A program made the translations under genes and the position numbers. Positions 63,933 through 64,000 of a stretch of 64,000 bases of DNA are shown piece by piece. Source of the DNA: Paragemmobacter ruber (GTDB lineage: Bacteria; Pseudomonadota; Alphaproteobacteria; Rhodobacterales; Rhodobacteraceae); NCBI RefSeq assembly GCF_009908315.1, contig NZ_JAAATW010000002.1:1-64000 (forward strand). Reading direction: 5' to 3'. The stretch's first letter is position 1, and the number at the start of each line of letters is the position of its first letter. The notes below the pieces were generated by a model, which searched no databases, was not told where the DNA came from, and was given only the letters and a program-made list of their open reading frames with translations.

Positions 63933-64000
63933 AGACCTATGATGTCGTCGGCATCGGCAATGCCATCGTCGATGTGTTCACCCAGGCCGATGACAGCTTC
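63929..64000 (+). CDS. PfkB-family sugar/nucleoside kinase (3' truncated by window edge)
   Basis: Only 24 residues are visible: MKTYDVVGIGNAIVDVFTQA, matching the N-terminus of PfkB/ribokinase-type kinases often annotated as adenosine kinase in alphaproteobacteria. The start overlaps the nth stop by 4 bases (ATGA). The substrate cannot be assigned from this fragment. Confidence 0.75.
   Translation, partial: MKTYDVVGIGNAIVDVFTQADDSF

Overview
This is high-GC chromosomal DNA from an alphaproteobacterium, almost certainly a member of the Rhodobacteraceae (order Rhodobacterales). The evidence is the glutamate/glutamine/aspartate/asparagine transporter bztABCD, the cell-division positioning ATPase MipZ, an F0-only ATP synthase operon (atpIBEXF) with two b-type subunits, an ATP12 assembly chaperone, adk placed between secY and rpsM, and a bacterial-type rpmH-rnpA-yidD cluster. 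The window looks like core chromosome with small accessory patches. I see no phage, insertion sequence, CRISPR array or plasmid functions.

Region 1 (1-15.9 kb, + strand) is the tuf - S10 - spc - alpha ribosomal supercluster: tuf (5' end outside the window), rpsJ to rplP, rpmC to rpmD, an inserted orphan ectoine-synthase gene, then rplO, secY, adk, rpsM, rpsK, rpoA and rplQ. Several GC-rich hairpins, some with T-tracts, lie between genes and divide the cluster into probable sub-operons. Region 2 (15.9-29.3 kb, + strand) holds a LuxR/LuxI quorum-sensing pair, a DegP/DegQ-like protease, rarA, an overlapping crcB - rluC-like - ATP12 unit, bztABCD, and a membrane-embedded chemoreceptor with a small upstream protein.

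Region 3 (29.3-38.1 kb, mainly - strand) holds sixA, argB coupled to a small QueG-like Fe-S protein, and the chain yidC-MOSC-engB. The usual rpmH-rnpA-yidD-yidC order is interrupted here by ttcA and a DUF3833 lipoprotein gene. An SDR gene on the + strand lies between engB and argB. Region 4 (38.4-48.1 kb) is more accessory: a VTT-domain membrane protein coupled to a flavin disulfide-reductase-like enzyme, an orphan histidine kinase, tRNA-Arg(ACG), a DUF616 protein, an acyltransferase-3 protein, an aldehyde dehydrogenase of the alpha-ketoglutaric-semialdehyde type, and a LysR-DMT exporter operon.

Region 5 (48.3-54.7 kb, + strand) is a translation and secretion operon: ffh, three tandem GNAT acetyltransferases, chorismate mutase, rpsP, rimM and trmD, then a separately promoted rplS-rpmE. 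Region 6 (54.8-64 kb) holds mipZ, a malonyl-CoA synthetase gene (matB), an ArsR regulator, atpIBEXF, a FadR-type regulator, an OmpA-like lipoprotein, an Ada-like methyltransferase, nth, and the start of a PfkB-family sugar kinase.

The most unusual observations are the orphan ectC inside the spc operon, at least three families of short dispersed intergenic repeats, a run of GAAA-tetraloop hairpins dividing the ribosomal cluster, three translationally coupled GNAT paralogues inside the SRP/S16 operon, and a VTT protein paired with a disulfide reductase-like enzyme that lacks the catalytic histidine. No plainly unknown multi-gene system stood out.
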